A DNA stretch of 64,000 nucleotides from Alteromonas macleodii ATCC 27126 (GTDB lineage Bacteria > Pseudomonadota > Gammaproteobacteria > Enterobacterales > Alteromonadaceae), in assembly GCF_000172635.2 (NCBI RefSeq), contig NC_018632.1, positions 3,224,001-3,288,000 of the forward strand, given 5' to 3'. Under the pieces are notes generated by a model, which did no database searches, was not told where the DNA came from, and saw nothing but the letters and a program-made list of their open reading frames with translations. How positions within the stretch are numbered: the stretch's first letter is position 1; each line of letters opens with the position of its first letter. The translations under genes and the position numbers were made by a program. Below, piece after piece: positions 37,382 to 47,562 of the stretch.

Positions 37382-38658
37382 TACTTAAGACCTGCTGTTG
37401 CTGTACCTGTGGCAAATGAACCACCAGATAAAACATCCTCATACTGCGCCATGTTTTGGGTTACTTGTGTTGCATTATCAACACGTGACTGCCAGCTAGA
37501 TAAGTTTGCCAAAGCATCTTCATCACCCATAGGCACTTCGTTAGCGGCAACTTGGGCACCAGGGCGAACGCGCTGTAAGCCATCAACCACAATGGTGTCG
37601 TTTACATTCAAGCCGCTTGTGATGATGCGCATGCTGCCCACTTTGTCGCCTAGCTTAACCGCACGGTATTCCACTTTACTTTCGTCGTTTACAACCAGTA
37701 CAAACTTATTATTAAGATCTGTGCCGATAGCTTTTTCTTTAATAAGAATGCCCTGTTCATCGGTGTCACCTGCCAATTTTAAGTGTGCAAATAATCCCGG
37801 AATTAAACGACCTTCTTCGTTATTAAATACGGCGCGAACGCGAAGTGTGCCGGTGCTACCGTTAACCTGGTTGTCGATGAAATCAATTTGACCCCAGTGG
37901 TTATAATCAGACTCGTTAGCAAGGCGCATCGCTACTGGCTGCTCGCTCACTGCTGTTGAAGCCGCTGATTTATCGGTTAGATAGTTTAGGTAGGTCTGCT
38001 CATCAATATCGAAATACGCATATAAACGGTCGGTCGATACGATGCGAGTCAACTCTGTTTGTCCTGCGGTAACAAAGTTACCTTCAGTGATGTTTGCTCG
38101 AGAAATACGTCCAGAAATAGGTGCTTCAACACGAGCAAAGCCTCGATTTAGGCGCGCTACTTCAAGTGCGGCTTGCGTTTGGTTTAAGCTCGCAAGCGCT
38201 TGGTTTTTCTCAGCTAAACGGGCATCAAGAACTTCTTCAGAAACCGCCTGGGTTTTACGAAGTTTAAAAGCACGGCTATAGTTTTGCTCAGCCAACTGAA
38301 CGCGACTTTTGGCTTCTTCAAGCTGTGCAGTCAATCGATCAACTTCTGCTTTAAACGTGCGGTTATCAATTAAGAATAGGGTTTGTCCTTGTTCGACATA
38401 TTCGCCTTCGTCAAATGCAACAAAGTCAATATAGCCCGACACGCGAGGGCGAAGCGCAACAATTTGCGGAGACTCTAAACGACCTGTAAAATTATCCCAC
38501 TCGGTTAAACGCTGAGACACTACCGTTGCCACATCAACAGGAACACCAGCATTTGCGCCAGCGCTCATTGATTGGCTTGGATCCTGCTCGTCACCACCGC
38601 ATGCAGCGACAAGCGCAGTTAGGCTTACTATTGCCAATAAACGGGTAAAAGTTTTCAT
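37381..38658 (-). CDS. RND efflux periplasmic adaptor (membrane fusion protein), lipoprotein
   Basis: The 425-residue product has a lipoprotein signal with lipobox LVAAC, giving lipidated C20. It then has the usual MFP order: barrel-sandwich hybrid (VSGYIDFVAFDEGEYVEQGQTLFLID), a coiled-coil hairpin of about 65 residues, the returning lipoyl half (RVEAPISGRISRANITEGNFVTAG) and the membrane-proximal beta domain. It links the RND pump to an outer-membrane channel, which is not encoded here. Stop and pump start overlap (TAATG). Confidence 0.93.
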   Translation of the reverse strand: MKTFTRLLAIVSLTALVAACGGDEQDPSQSMSAGANAGVPVDVATVVSQRLTEWDNFTGRLESPQIVALRPRVSGYIDFVAFDEGEYVEQGQTLFLIDNRTFKAEVDRLTAQLEEAKSRVQLAEQNYSRAFKLRKTQAVSEEVLDARLAEKNQALASLNQTQAALEVARLNRGFARVEAPISGRISRANITEGNFVTAGQTELTRIVSTDRLYAYFDIDEQTYLNYLTDKSAASTAVSEQPVAMRLANESDYNHWGQIDFIDNQVNGSTGTLRVRAVFNNEEGRLIPGLFAHLKLAGDTDEQGILIKEKAIGTDLNNKFVLVVNDESKVEYRAVKLGDKVGSMRIITSGLNVNDTIVVDGLQRVRPGAQVAANEVPMGDEDALANLSSWQSRVDNATQVTQNMAQYEDVLSGGSFATGTATAGLK

Positions 38659-39062
38659 TGCAAGATTCTCTTAAAAATTAAACTAAAGTTTGATGCTGTG
38701 CATTATGCATCGCCACCAACAATAAAAATAATTATCTTTTTATATGCAACACATCACATGATGTTATATATTAAAGAACGGGCTGACAGAGACAACTGCT
38801 TTTAAAAATTTAGAAGGATGGTTTCGCAGAGAAAATGAGAATAACCGTATAAAAAGCGAGAGCTTAGAGAAATCAACGGTTACAGCGATATAGTGTACCA
38901 GTGTCGCTCGTCGCATTCATTTGGAAAATAAATGCTTTTAGCTATAACCTATAACTAAACTATGTCAGTTAAATTACATAGCCAAAAACGAAGTAAACGG
39001 CAGCTTTTTTCATTGTTCGATAGATGAAAGTAGACTGTCCGCAAAAGACACCGGAGACAACC
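38659..39062. promoter_or_regulatory. Divergent regulatory region, efflux operon and LysR gene
   Basis: The 404-base AT-rich gap between divergent genes contains the inverted repeat ACATCA-CA-TGATGT at 38751-38764, about 93 bases before the adaptor start. That is a plausible operator site. No gene or other structure is evident. Confidence 0.45.
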
Positions 39063-40145
39063 ATGCGTCCACATGATTTAAATTTATTGATGATTTTTGA
39101 TGCCATCATGACCGAGGGTGCAATTACCCGCGCAGCTGACAGGCTGTCGATGACGCAACCTGCGGTATCTAACGCACTTTCTCGTATGCGCACAGCTTGG
39201 AAAGATGAACTGTTCGTTAAAGACGGCCGCGGTATTCAACCTACCTCATTTGCTAAAAATTTATGGAGTCAGATTCAGGGCCCTTTAGGCGAGCTCGAAG
39301 TCGCCGTTAACCCAACTGACTTTAACCCTGCAACGGCTAAGCGTACCTTTCGTATAGCTGCAACTGACAGCATCGTTTCTATGGTGTGGGGGCCGCTCCG
39401 CAAAGTTATTGAGAATGAAGCGCCTGGTATTAACATCCATGCCATTCCTAATTACGACATGGAAACCGATAAAATACTCAAAGATGCTGAAGCAGAGCTC
39501 ACTTTCTCTAAATATCAGGAGCCTGGCTCTGTTATTCGTGCCGAACATGTTCTCGATCCAAGCTGGGTTGTGGTAATGCGCCCCGATCATCCATTAGCAA
39601 AATCTCAATTGACCTTAGAAGACTTTGTTGCGGCAGACCACCTTCTAGTTTCTGTTACAGGTGATGTGACTGGCCCTACAGATCAGGTGCTGGCGAATTT
39701 AGGCCTTAAGCGCCGCGTGGCAATGTCAGTAAACCAGTTTTATAACGCTACACCGTTATTAAAAGAGAGCAACCTTATTTGTGTAGCACCATCTTTGGTA
39801 ATGGAAAAAGAAATTTTCTCAGGGGAATTGGCGGTATTTGAAACGCCAATAGAAATTGTCAGCTCTCCGCTGTCTGTAATGTGGCACAAACGTCAGGATC
39901 AAGACGCGGGCTTACAGTGGCTTAGAGGTCTCGTAGTTAGATTTATTCGCGAGCGCGTACAACGTCATGAAATGCTGCTCTCTCAATGCTGTAGAAAAGC
40001 CTATTGCGCCGAAACGGTTAAGCGCTTTATGGACCAGCGCAATATGGACTGTGAAGAATTTACGCCAGCGCATTTGAAAACGCCCAGCAATGATGAAATG
40101 GACGAAGAACGCGACACTGTAGCGGTTGGAAAAGAAACGGCTTAA
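39063..40145 (+). CDS. LysR-family regulator, divergent from efflux genes
   Basis: ATG 39063 follows GGAGACAACC; the open frame to 39024 is longer than needed. The 360-residue product has a LysR helix-turn-helix of the NodD/LeuO-like group (DLNLLMIFDAIMTEGAITRAADRLSMTQPAVSNALSRMR), a substrate-binding domain, and an unusual charged C-terminal tail of about 60 residues after the usual end. Divergent placement makes the RND operon its likely target, in the manner of MexT-like regulators. This is inference. Confidence 0.9.
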   Translation: MRPHDLNLLMIFDAIMTEGAITRAADRLSMTQPAVSNALSRMRTAWKDELFVKDGRGIQPTSFAKNLWSQIQGPLGELEVAVNPTDFNPATAKRTFRIAATDSIVSMVWGPLRKVIENEAPGINIHAIPNYDMETDKILKDAEAELTFSKYQEPGSVIRAEHVLDPSWVVVMRPDHPLAKSQLTLEDFVAADHLLVSVTGDVTGPTDQVLANLGLKRRVAMSVNQFYNATPLLKESNLICVAPSLVMEKEIFSGELAVFETPIEIVSSPLSVMWHKRQDQDAGLQWLRGLVVRFIRERVQRHEMLLSQCCRKAYCAETVKRFMDQRNMDCEEFTPAHLKTPSNDEMDEERDTVAVGKETA

Positions 40146-40249
40146 TACCAGTCTGCCTAGATAACTAACCACTCAGCGAGACTTAACATGTTCGTCATCG
40201 CGCTGTGCTATCGCAGGTAAAGTGGTTCTAAAACATTCAAAGCCCTAAT

Positions 40250-40278
40250 AAAAAAACCGCTCAATGAGCGGTTTTTTC
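40250..40278. terminator. Bidirectional intrinsic terminator between LysR gene and lpdA
   Basis: AACCGCTCA (40255-40263) pairs with TGAGCGGTT (40265-40273), with an A-run on one side and T6 on the other. It can end both the LysR transcript and the convergent aceEF-lpdA transcript. Confidence 0.9.
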
Positions 40279-40301
40279 GTAGTTCGAACAAAGAAGCTAA
40301 T

Positions 40302-41723
40302 TTACTTCTTTTTCTTTGCTTTCGGGTTTGGTAGGTCAGTAATACTTCCTTCGAAGATTTCAGACGCAAGACCAATTGATTCGTTAAGCGTTGGGTGAGC
40401 GTGGATAGTCAATGCTACGTCTTCAGCGTCAGCACCCATCTCAATAGCTAGGCCGATTTCGCCAAGCATTTCGCCCGCGTTGGTACCTACCATAGCACCA
40501 CCGATTACGCGGCCCGTTTCTTTTTCGAAAATCATCTTAGTCATACCGTTAGTTGCATCAGATGCAATTGCACGGCCTGAAGCAGCCCATGGGAACGTTG
40601 CTGTTTCATAGCTTACGCCCTGCTCTTTCGCTTCTTTTTCAGTTAGACCAACCCAAGCAACTTCTGGCTCAGTGTACGCTACTGAAGGAATAGCACGTGG
40701 GTCGAAGTAATGCTTCTGTCCAGCAATAACTTCTGCAGCAACGTGACCTTCGTGAACCGCTTTGTGCGCAAGCATTGGCTGACCTACAAGGTCACCGATT
40801 GCGAAGATGTGGTCAACGTTAGTACGCATTTGCTTATCAACGTTGATGAAGCCACGCTCGTCAACGTTTACGCCAGCTGCATCTGCGCCAACTAGCTTAC
40901 CGTTTGGCTTACGACCAACAGCAACAAGTACTTTGTCGTAGCGCACTGGCTCAGCAGGTGCGTTCTTACCTTCAAATGTTACGTACAAGCCATCGTCTTT
41001 TGCTTCAACCGCAGTCACTTTGGTTTCAAGCATGATGTTAAACTTGTCTTTGTAGTCTTTCATGAACACTTTCATGATGTCTTTGTCAGCTGCTGGAATT
41101 AGCTGATCTAAGAATTCAACTACATCAATGTTCGAGCCAAGTGCTTCGTACACAGTACCCATTTCTAGACCGATGATACCACCGCCTAGTACTAGCATTT
41201 TCTCTGGAATGTCTTTCATTTCCAGTGCGCCAGTTGAGTCGATTACACGATCATCTTCTGGGATGAACGGTAGGCTTACTGGCTCAGAACCCGCAGCGAT
41301 AATCGCTTTCTCGAAAGTAATAGTAGTAACGTCGTCACCATTTTTTACTTCTAGGGTGTTTGCGCCTGTAAATTTACCGAAGCCTTGTACATGCTTGGTT
41401 TTACGCATTTTAGACATACCGCTAAGGCCATTTGTCAATTGCTTAACAACGCCGTCTTTGTATTCGCGGATTTTATCTAAATCGATGGTAGGCTCGCCAA
41501 ACGATACACCGTGGCTAGCAAGGTGCTTCGCTTCTTTCATCACTTTAGCAACGTGAAGAAGGGCTTTTGAAGGGATACAGCCAACGTTAAGACAAACACC
41601 ACCAAGCGTGTCGCGAGAGTCTACGATAACTGTTTCAATACCTAAGTCAGCCGCACGGAATGCTGCTGAATAACCGCCAGGGCCGCCGCCCAGTACCACC
41701 AATTGCGTTTTAATTTCGCTCAT
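40302..41723 (-). CDS. lpdA: Dihydrolipoamide dehydrogenase (E3)
   Basis: The 473-residue flavoprotein reoxidises dihydrolipoamide in the pyruvate dehydrogenase complex. It shows the FAD motif VLGGGPGGYSAAFRAA, the redox disulfide GGVCLNVGCIPSKALLH, the NAD motif VLGGGIIGLEMG, and the C-terminal active-site HAHPTLNESIGLA. The true start is ATG 41723 (MSEIKTQ). It is the last gene of the pdhR-aceE-aceF-lpdA cluster and lies 132 bases after aceF. Confidence 0.97.
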   Translation of the reverse strand: MSEIKTQLVVLGGGPGGYSAAFRAADLGIETVIVDSRDTLGGVCLNVGCIPSKALLHVAKVMKEAKHLASHGVSFGEPTIDLDKIREYKDGVVKQLTNGLSGMSKMRKTKHVQGFGKFTGANTLEVKNGDDVTTITFEKAIIAAGSEPVSLPFIPEDDRVIDSTGALEMKDIPEKMLVLGGGIIGLEMGTVYEALGSNIDVVEFLDQLIPAADKDIMKVFMKDYKDKFNIMLETKVTAVEAKDDGLYVTFEGKNAPAEPVRYDKVLVAVGRKPNGKLVGADAAGVNVDERGFINVDKQMRTNVDHIFAIGDLVGQPMLAHKAVHEGHVAAEVIAGQKHYFDPRAIPSVAYTEPEVAWVGLTEKEAKEQGVSYETATFPWAASGRAIASDATNGMTKMIFEKETGRVIGGAMVGTNAGEMLGEIGLAIEMGADAEDVALTIHAHPTLNESIGLASEIFEGSITDLPNPKAKKKK

Positions 41724-41855
41724 TGTGAACCTCAATCCTGTTCTTGTAGGGTCATGCTATTACTTTTGTGTAATAGCATAACCTAAATGCCACCAAATGG
41801 GCTTATAAAATCGTCGAAAATGTTACTGATATTGTAAACTTTTTCGACCTTTTAT

Positions 41856-43907
41856 TTAAAGTATGATTCTGCGTAAGTCAGTTAGGTTTGCAGCAACCTC
41901 AGTAGAGAATCTTGCACCTACCGCACCATCGATGACTCGGTGGTCGTATGACAGGCTTAGCGGCACCATTAAGCGCGGCTCAAACTCTTTACCATTCCAC
42001 TTAGGCTTCATCTCAGACTTAGACACACCTAATATGGCGACTTCTGGTGCATTTACAATAGGCGTAAACGCCGTGCCACCAATACCACCTAGACTAGAGA
42101 TGGTGAACGTTCCACCCTGCATGTCAGCCGCTTTAAGCTTGCCTTCACGGGCTTTCTTAGAGGTGTCAATAAGCTCTTGAGACAGCTGCTCAATACCTTT
42201 CTTATTCACGTCACGAATAACAGGTACAACAAGGCCTCCCGGTGTTTCAACCGCAATACCAATGTTGATAAACTTCTTAATGATTAAGCTCTCACCATCG
42301 TCAGACAGTGATGAGTTGAATACTTCGTATTTCTCAAGCGCTTTCGCTACCGCTTTCATAACGAATACTAGTGGTGTGATCTTAAGACCAGACTTAATTT
42401 TCGCGTGGTAAGCATTTTGCTCTTTACGGAATTCTTCAACTTCAGTGATATCTGCTTCGTCGAACTGCGTAACGTGCGGGATAGTCGCCCAGTTACGGTG
42501 TAAGAACGGTCCAGAGATCTTTTGAATTCGAGAAAGCTTTTGTTCTTCAATCTCACCAAACTTGCTGTGATCAACAGGCTTAACCGGAACGATTTGAAGT
42601 ACGTTGTCGCCCACAGGCGCACTACCTGAAGCTGCTGCTGTGCGAGGTTTCGCAAGCTCAGCTTTCACATAGGCTTGAACGTCTTCTTTCAAGATACGGT
42701 TTTTAGGACCAGAGCCGTTAACTTGAGTAAGGTCTACACCAAACTCACGAGCAATACGGCGAACCGAAGGAGAAGCATGTGCTTTACCTGTATTCTTGGC
42801 TTCTGGCGCTGGGGGCACAGGAGAGCGACCTTGCGAGGCTTCCTGCTGTGACGCTTGTTGAGTCTCTTCTTGCTGTGAGTCTTGTTTAGTCTCTTCTTGC
42901 TTAGGCGCTTCAGCAGGCTTTTCAGCTGCACTTGAAGACGAACCACCGCTGGTCTCAAGCTTAACAACCAAGGTGCCTTGCTTAACTTTGTCACCCGCTT
43001 TGATAAAGACTTCTTTAATCGTACCTGCATGTGTTGAAGGCACATCCATAGTCGCTTTATCAGTTTCTAGCGTGATAAGACCGTCTTCTTTTTCAACGGT
43101 ATCGCCAGCTGATACAAGTACATCGATAACGTCAACTTCACCGTCTTCACCAATGTCTGGTACAGCAACTTCGATAGTCTCGCTACCTGAAGACGCGGCT
43201 GGTGCTGACTCTTGCTTTGCACTTTCCTGCGCAGCCGGTGCAGATGCTTCAGAAGAAGCATCGCTAGACGCCGATTCACTTGAAGACGAGCCTGAGCCCG
43301 CTACTTCAAGCTTGATCACTACCGTACCTTCTTTCACTTTATCGCCAGTACTGATGAATACTTCTTTCACCGTACCTGCGTGTGTTGAAGGAACGTCCAT
43401 GGTTGCTTTATCGGTTTCAAGGGTAATTAGCCCATCTTCTTTTTCAATGGTGTCGCCCACTGAAACCAATACGTCGATTACGTCTACTTCGTCGTCAGAA
43501 CCGATATCCGGTACTGCAACTTCAATCACTTCGCTGCTGCCAGACGCAGCTGGCGCTGCTTCTGACTTGCTTTCGTCTTTTGGTGCTTCTTCTTGCTTAG
43601 GTGCATCTTCTTTAGAAGATTCATCTGAAGCGTTTTCTTCAGACGCGCCTTTATCGGCACTGTCACCATTGGCAACTTTCATTTCACCAATCACATCGCC
43701 TTCTTTGATTTTATCGCCTACTGATACAGTTAGGCTTACAATCTCACCTTCAAACGGTGCTGGGATGTCCATTGACGCCTTGTCACTTTCAACAGTAACA
43801 ACGCCTTCATCAGCCTCAATGTTGTCGCCTACGGCAACACATAGCTCGATAACTTCAACTTCGTCACCGCCTACGTCGGGTACGATAATCTTTTGAATAT
43901 CTGACAT
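41856..43907 (-). CDS. aceF: Pyruvate dehydrogenase E2, dihydrolipoamide acetyltransferase with three lipoyl domains
   Basis: The 683-residue product has three N-terminal lipoyl domains: one with ESDKASMD (K43), then two nearly alike, both with LETDKATMDVPSTHAG. They are joined by Ala/Ser/Glu/Gln-rich linkers. A peripheral subunit-binding domain (ASPSVRRIAREFGVDLTQV) and the catalytic acetyltransferase domain with SLSYDHRVIDGA follow. Domains two and three are similar at DNA level, indicating internal duplication. It lies 21 bases after aceE. It forms the core of the complex. Confidence 0.97.
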   Translation of the reverse strand: MSDIQKIIVPDVGGDEVEVIELCVAVGDNIEADEGVVTVESDKASMDIPAPFEGEIVSLTVSVGDKIKEGDVIGEMKVANGDSADKGASEENASDESSKEDAPKQEEAPKDESKSEAAPAASGSSEVIEVAVPDIGSDDEVDVIDVLVSVGDTIEKEDGLITLETDKATMDVPSTHAGTVKEVFISTGDKVKEGTVVIKLEVAGSGSSSSESASSDASSEASAPAAQESAKQESAPAASSGSETIEVAVPDIGEDGEVDVIDVLVSAGDTVEKEDGLITLETDKATMDVPSTHAGTIKEVFIKAGDKVKQGTLVVKLETSGGSSSSAAEKPAEAPKQEETKQDSQQEETQQASQQEASQGRSPVPPAPEAKNTGKAHASPSVRRIAREFGVDLTQVNGSGPKNRILKEDVQAYVKAELAKPRTAAASGSAPVGDNVLQIVPVKPVDHSKFGEIEEQKLSRIQKISGPFLHRNWATIPHVTQFDEADITEVEEFRKEQNAYHAKIKSGLKITPLVFVMKAVAKALEKYEVFNSSLSDDGESLIIKKFINIGIAVETPGGLVVPVIRDVNKKGIEQLSQELIDTSKKAREGKLKAADMQGGTFTISSLGGIGGTAFTPIVNAPEVAILGVSKSEMKPKWNGKEFEPRLMVPLSLSYDHRVIDGAVGARFSTEVAANLTDLRRIIL

Positions 43908-43928
43908 ATGTAAAATACCTTATCTGGC

Positions 43929-46604
43929 TTACGCGTAAAGTGGGTTAAGTTTTTCAGCGTTAATTTCAAAACGCTTAATGGCTTCTGCTACCACTTTCTT
44001 CTCAACGTCACCGCGCTGAGCCAATTCGTAAAGTGATGCCACCACAATGTATGACGCATTAACTTCAAAGTGAGTACGCAAGTTTTCACGGCTATCGCTT
44101 CGACCGAAACCGTCTGTACCTAGGCAGCGGTATTCAGTTTCGATGAACGCACGTACTTGGTCTGAGTAGTTCTTCACATAGTCAGTGGCAGAAATCGCAG
44201 GACCTGCGTCTTTCGTAATTACCTGACCAATGTAAGGTACTTTTTGCTCAGCTTCTGGGTTTAGCATGTTCCAGCGTGCTACGTCTTGACCTTCACGCGC
44301 TAGCTCGTTGAACGAGGTTACTGAGTAAACGTCAGAAGATACGTTGTAGTCGTTACAAAGAATCTGCGCCGCTTTACGCACTTCGTTCAAGATAGTGCCT
44401 GAGCCCATCAACTGAACATTCAGCTTAGACTTGTCATTTTCAACGCGCTCTAGCTTGTAAATGCCTTTAATGATCTGTTCAGCAACATCATCACCTTCTG
44501 GCATTGCAGGGTGCTGATAGTTCTCGTTCATCAATGTTAGGTAATAGAAGATATTCTCGTTATTACCGTACATGCGACGTAGACCGTCTTGAACGATAAC
44601 TGCTACTTCGTAACCATACGTTGGGTCGTAAGTAATACAGTTAGGAATTAGGTTCGCTTGAACATGCGAGTGGCCGTCTTGGTGCTGTAGACCTTCACCG
44701 TTAAGTGTGGTTCTACCCGCAGTTGCGCCTAAAAGGAAACCACGTGCTTGGCTATCGCCTGCTGCCCATGCCAAGTCACCAACACGTTGGAAACCAAACA
44801 TCGAGTAGTAGATGTAGAACGGAATAGTGGTAGCGTTACACGTTGAGTAAGACGTACCCGACGCAACCCACGATGCCATTGCACCTAGCTCGTTAATACC
44901 TTCTTGTAATACCTGACCTTTCTTATCTTCGCGATAGTAAGCGACTTGGTCGGCATCTTGAGGTACGTATTTCTGGCCTTCATTGGCGTAGATACCTACC
45001 TGACGGAATAAGCCTTCCATACCGAATGTACGGGCTTCATCAGGAATAATTGGCACAATACGCTTACCAATTTTCTTATCTTTTAATAGCGCGTTAAGTA
45101 CACGTACAAACGTCATGGTTGATGATACTTGACGATCGCCTGACCCTTTTAAGATAGCGTCGAATGCACTTAGCTCAGGAATTTCAAGCTGTTCTTCAGC
45201 CTGTTCACGGCGAGAAGGCAAGTAACCGCCTAGAGCTTCACGACGCTCGCGAAGGTACTTCATTTCTTCGCTGTCTTCGTCGAACTTGAAGTAAGGTAGG
45301 TCAGCAATTTTCTCGTCTGCTACTGGAATATTGAAACGATCGCGGAACGCTTTGATTGAATCAACGTCCATTTTCTTAACGTTGTGCGCTACGTTTTGTG
45401 CTTCGCCTGATGCACCTAGACCGAAACCTTTAACCGTTTTAGCAAGGATTACCGTTGGACGTCCTTTCGTATCAATGGCTTTCTGGTAAGCTGCGAATAC
45501 CTTAACTGGATCGTGACCACCTCGGTTCAAGCGCCAGATATCGTCGTCAGACATGTTCGCTACAAGTGCCGCTGTTTCAGGATACTTGTTGAAGAAGTTT
45601 TCACGGGTGTACTTGCCGCCTTTGGCTTTACAGTTTTGGTATTCACCGTCTACCGTTTCGCCCATAAGCTGGATAAGCTTGCCAGATTTATCACGAGCCA
45701 GTAGCTCATCCCAGTAGCTACCCCAAATAACTTTCACAACTTCCCAGCCAGCGCCGCGGAATGTGCCTTCAAGTTCTTGGATAATTTTGCCGTTACCACG
45801 TACCGGGCCGTCTAGACGTTGAAGGTTACAGTTGATAACAAACGTTAGGTTGTCTAGGCCTTCACGAGAAGCAAGACCAATTGCACCCAAGCTTTCTGGC
45901 TCATCACACTCACCGTCACCCATGTAGCAGTAAACGCGCTGACCTGAACAGTCTTTGATACCACGGTTAGTTAGGTACTTAAGGAAGCGCGCTGTGTAGA
46001 TAGCTTGAAGTGGACCAAGACCCATAGATACGGTTGGGAACTGCCAGTAGTCTTTCATCAAGTGAGGGTGTGGGTAAGACGACAGACCATCGCCAGCACA
46101 CTCTTGACGGAAGTTGTTTAACTGCTCTTCAGTTAAGTTGCCTTCCATATATGAGCGCGCATAAATACCTGGAGAAATATGGCCCTGAGCGAAAATAAAG
46201 TCGCCGCCTTGATTTTCGTTAGGCGCTTTGAAGAAGTGGTTAAAGCCAACATCGTAAAGCATAGCCGATGATGCGAAGCTACCAATGTGGCCACCAAGCT
46301 CTAGGTCTTTTTTAGATGCACGCAATACAATCATCAATGCGTTCCAACGAATCGCCGCACGGATGCGCGCTTCGATGGTCAAGTCGCCAGGCATTTTTGG
46401 CTCTTGCGCTGCTGGGATAGTATTGATGTAGGCAGTAGTTGCGTCATACGGTAGATGCGCTCCGCTGCGACGTGCTTTATCAATAAGTTTTTCGAGTAAA
46501 TAGTGGGCGCGTTCTACGCCTTCCTCTTCTAAAACCGACTCAAGCGCATCAATCCACTCTTTAGTTTCTTGAGGATCTACATCTTGGTGCATCATATCAG
46601 ACAT
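43929..46604 (-). CDS. aceE: Pyruvate dehydrogenase E1 component, homodimeric type
   Basis: The 891-residue product matches the length of E. coli AceE and decarboxylates pyruvate with thiamine pyrophosphate. The TPP/Mg motif GDGECDEPESLGAIGLASREGLDNLTFVINCN is centred near residue 245. YFKFDEDSEEMKYL and the C-terminal GTDGFGRSDSRENLRTHFEV are typical of the single-chain E1. It lies downstream of pdhR with a 211-base gap, long enough for its own promoter. Confidence 0.97.
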   Translation of the reverse strand: MSDMMHQDVDPQETKEWIDALESVLEEEGVERAHYLLEKLIDKARRSGAHLPYDATTAYINTIPAAQEPKMPGDLTIEARIRAAIRWNALMIVLRASKKDLELGGHIGSFASSAMLYDVGFNHFFKAPNENQGGDFIFAQGHISPGIYARSYMEGNLTEEQLNNFRQECAGDGLSSYPHPHLMKDYWQFPTVSMGLGPLQAIYTARFLKYLTNRGIKDCSGQRVYCYMGDGECDEPESLGAIGLASREGLDNLTFVINCNLQRLDGPVRGNGKIIQELEGTFRGAGWEVVKVIWGSYWDELLARDKSGKLIQLMGETVDGEYQNCKAKGGKYTRENFFNKYPETAALVANMSDDDIWRLNRGGHDPVKVFAAYQKAIDTKGRPTVILAKTVKGFGLGASGEAQNVAHNVKKMDVDSIKAFRDRFNIPVADEKIADLPYFKFDEDSEEMKYLRERREALGGYLPSRREQAEEQLEIPELSAFDAILKGSGDRQVSSTMTFVRVLNALLKDKKIGKRIVPIIPDEARTFGMEGLFRQVGIYANEGQKYVPQDADQVAYYREDKKGQVLQEGINELGAMASWVASGTSYSTCNATTIPFYIYYSMFGFQRVGDLAWAAGDSQARGFLLGATAGRTTLNGEGLQHQDGHSHVQANLIPNCITYDPTYGYEVAVIVQDGLRRMYGNNENIFYYLTLMNENYQHPAMPEGDDVAEQIIKGIYKLERVENDKSKLNVQLMGSGTILNEVRKAAQILCNDYNVSSDVYSVTSFNELAREGQDVARWNMLNPEAEQKVPYIGQVITKDAGPAISATDYVKNYSDQVRAFIETEYRCLGTDGFGRSDSRENLRTHFEVNASYIVVASLYELAQRGDVEKKVVAEAIKRFEINAEKLNPLYA

Positions 46605-46815
46605 GGTGCCATCCTATTTTTTGCTTATATAGAAAATCCTCCCTTAGCATTGCCTCTACTCTTAAAGGCGCTAAAAGAAGGAAAACTAAATTACGTTGTA
46701 CTCACAGTGACCCAATCTGGCTCACCTGCTTTTGCAGTGGCACAGGAAAAACCTGACCGGCCTCTGCGAATGAATAGCTATCTAGCTCTTATCTTATAAA
46801 AGGTCAGACTAGTAA

Positions 46816-47562
46816 CTAAATCTCTAATCGTCGCAATGCGCGCTGTACGCGGGTATCGCGTTGATTAATGGTTAATAGCGTTTTTTCAATAAACGCCAAA
46901 TGCGTATTACATGCCTGACGCGCAGCTTCAGGGTCGCGAGAAGCAATGGCTTCTACAATTTCACGACGCTGCTTAGCAATGTCTTCCACCGCTTCAGGGT
47001 GCGCTGCCAGCATGTCAAAGTTTCGTTCAATATTGTCCACCAGCATGCTTTGCATGGTGCTCATTACGTGCAACAACACCATATTGTGTGATGCTCTTGC
47101 CATAATGATATAAAACTGTCCTAGCGCCTCAGCTTGGGCACGCTTGCTTTCGTGAGCTTTAGGCGTAGGTACGTCGTTCAATGCTTGCTTCAATGCGTTG
47201 TAATCTTCAGGTTGACCACGAAGTGCTGCATAGTACGCCGCCATCCCTTCAAGCGCATGACGAAATTCAAGCAAATCAAATTGAGTTTCAGGACGCTGGC
47301 TAACTAAGTCCATTAGGGGGTCTGTCATGGCTGAGTTAAGGTTGCGGTTAACAAACGTACCGCCGCCTTGCTTACGTTCTACCAACCCACGTGCCTGTAA
47401 ATTACCAATGGCTTCCCTAAGCGAAGGTCGCGATACATCAAATTCAAGCGCAAGCTCTCTCTCTGGCGGTAATTTCTGACCAGCCAATAACGTACCGTCG
47501 AGTATCATTGACTCGAGTTGCTCGGTAATCACATCAGAGAGTTTTTTTCGCTGCTGCCGCAT
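46816..47562 (-). CDS. pdhR: Pyruvate dehydrogenase complex repressor, GntR family
   Basis: The 248-residue product has a GntR winged helix (LSDVITEQLESMILDGTLLAGQKLPPERELALEFDVSRPSLREAIGNL) and the all-helical FadR-type FCD sensor domain. Position directly upstream of aceE, on the same strand, identifies PdhR, the pyruvate-responsive repressor of the complex. A TGGTnnnACCA palindrome about 105 bases upstream of its ATG suggests autoregulation. Confidence 0.94.
   Translation of the reverse strand: MRQQRKKLSDVITEQLESMILDGTLLAGQKLPPERELALEFDVSRPSLREAIGNLQARGLVERKQGGGTFVNRNLNSAMTDPLMDLVSQRPETQFDLLEFRHALEGMAAYYAALRGQPEDYNALKQALNDVPTPKAHESKRAQAEALGQFYIIMARASHNMVLLHVMSTMQSMLVDNIERNFDMLAAHPEAVEDIAKQRREIVEAIASRDPEAARQACNTHLAFIEKTLLTINQRDTRVQRALRRLEI

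Noticed and set aside
42973..43896. A 307-residue open frame antisense to aceF
   Set aside because: It mirrors the repetitive lipoyl domains and linkers of aceF, is Ser/Thr/Pro-rich without any family feature, and aceF itself is certain.
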